NCBI GenBank assembly: GCA_025655635.1
Contig: JAHXIM010000484.1
Coordinates: 1 to 6,307 of the forward strand
Direction of reading: 5' to 3'
DNA length: 6,307 nucleotides
From: a gamma proteobacterium symbiont of Lucinoma myriamae
GTDB lineage: Bacteria; Pseudomonadota; Gammaproteobacteria; GRL18
Position 1 is the stretch's first letter; every line of letters starts with the position of its first letter. The notes below the pieces were generated by a model. The model was not told the origin of the DNA and did no database searches. It saw only the letters and a program-made list of their open reading frames with translations. Of this stretch, positions 6,179 to 6,307 are shown piece after piece. Made by a program: the position numbers and the translations under genes.

Positions 6179-6197
6179 ACATGACATTTACATGACA
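6176..6197 (-). promoter_or_regulatory. Pho-box-like tandem 11-bp repeat (candidate PhoB site)
   Basis: Two identical, directly abutting 11-bp units occupy 6176-6186 and 6187-6197. On the minus strand each reads TGTCATGTAAA. The E. coli PhoB box is two 11-bp direct repeats of CTGTCAT followed by an AT-rich tetranucleotide. By my count the 18 bases beginning at 6198 on the minus strand match that consensus at 15 positions. The site lies 15 nt after the dusB stop and 90 nt before the possible next start. Its orientation is opposite to all the genes here. On the minus strand a GATATT hexamer (6164-6159) lies 11 nt past the box, the spacing expected for a PhoB-activated promoter, but no minus-strand gene is visible. 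Confidence 0.45.
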
Positions 6198-6220
6198 ATA
6201 GTCAAAAAAAGTCAGCTTAC

Positions 6221-6244
6221 TTCAACCTATAAAAATCAGTTGAA
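6221..6244. promoter_or_regulatory. Inverted repeat upstream of a -10 hexamer, possible operator
   Basis: TTCAAC at 6221-6226 and GTTGAA at 6239-6244 form a perfect 6-bp dyad with a 12-bp AT-rich centre. It ends 7 nt before the TATAAT hexamer, covering where a -35 element would lie. This position suits a regulator binding site, but a 6-bp dyad in AT-rich DNA can arise by chance. Confidence 0.3.
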
Positions 6245-6251
6245 AATGGTC

Positions 6252-6257
6252 TATAAT
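6252..6257 (+). promoter_or_regulatory. Consensus -10 hexamer without a clear -35
   Basis: TATAAT at 6252-6257 is a perfect sigma70 -10 element, placing a start near 6264 and a leader of about 24 nt before the ATG at 6288. The bases 16-18 nt upstream (around 6228-6236) are an A-rich run with no resemblance to TTGACA, and there is no extended -10 TG. If it is a promoter, it probably depends on an activator. Confidence 0.35.
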
Positions 6258-6287
6258 CATAACCCATTGAAATTATAGTGAAATATC

Positions 6288-6307
6288 ATGATATTACCAC
6301 CAAAAAT
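6288..6307 (+). CDS. Possible start of the next gene (cut by the window end)
   Basis: An ATG at 6288 opens a frame reading Met-Ile-Leu-Pro-Pro-Lys before the window ends. It follows a promoter-like region, and only a weak purine stretch (AGTGAAA, 6277-6283) stands as a ribosome site. In many gammaproteobacteria fis follows dusB, but these six residues do not resemble the Fis N-terminus I know. Too little is present to assign a function. Confidence 0.3.

Noticed and set aside
1..6307. Mobile element, CRISPR array, toxin-antitoxin or defence system
   Set aside because: No terminal inverted repeats, transposase or recombinase motifs, spacer-repeat arrays or small paired genes were seen. The window is filled by recognised housekeeping genes.

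Overview
The window reads as a housekeeping segment of a moderately AT-rich gammaproteobacterium. All full-length genes are on the + strand, in the order aroQ, accB, accC, prmA, a zinc-ribbon/DUF3426 membrane protein gene, and dusB. From general knowledge, this order matches the conserved aroQ-accBC-prmA-(DUF3426)-dusB neighbourhood of gammaproteobacteria. The proteins also look gammaproteobacterial. AccC appears to align without gaps to the remembered E. coli protein, and AroQ carries the clade-typical 'NPAAFTHTSVALRDAL' block. I cannot name a genus.

Layout. Positions 1-92 are a leader with no supportable gene. aroQ (93-533, shikimate pathway) is followed by accB (572-1024) and accC (1087-2427), which encode the biotin carrier and biotin carboxylase subunits of acetyl-CoA carboxylase. 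prmA (2439-3323) starts 11 nt after accC and encodes the methyltransferase for ribosomal protein L11. A 190-nt gap (3324-3513) holds a hairpin and a plausible sigma70 promoter. It precedes a 534-residue membrane protein (3514-5118) with an N-terminal four-cysteine zinc ribbon, a very long acidic low-complexity region containing tandem repeats, one transmembrane helix and a C-terminal DUF3426 domain. dusB (5156-6160, tRNA-dihydrouridine synthase) follows 37 nt later.

The last 147 nt (6161-6307) do not look like a simple continuation of the operon. A weak terminator-like hairpin overlaps the dusB stop. It is followed by two perfect abutting copies of an 11-bp unit that, read on the minus strand, closely match the PhoB (Pho) box. 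After that come more short direct and inverted repeats, a perfect -10 hexamer and the first few codons of a possible new gene. In many relatives fis follows dusB, but the visible codons do not resemble fis.

Together the genes cover aromatic amino acid precursor synthesis, the first step of fatty acid synthesis and translation/tRNA modification. No mobile element, CRISPR array, tRNA or rRNA was seen. The parts most worth a second look are the Pho-box-like regulatory region at the 3' end and the unusually long, repeat-bearing acidic region of the DUF3426 protein. The rest is ordinary.
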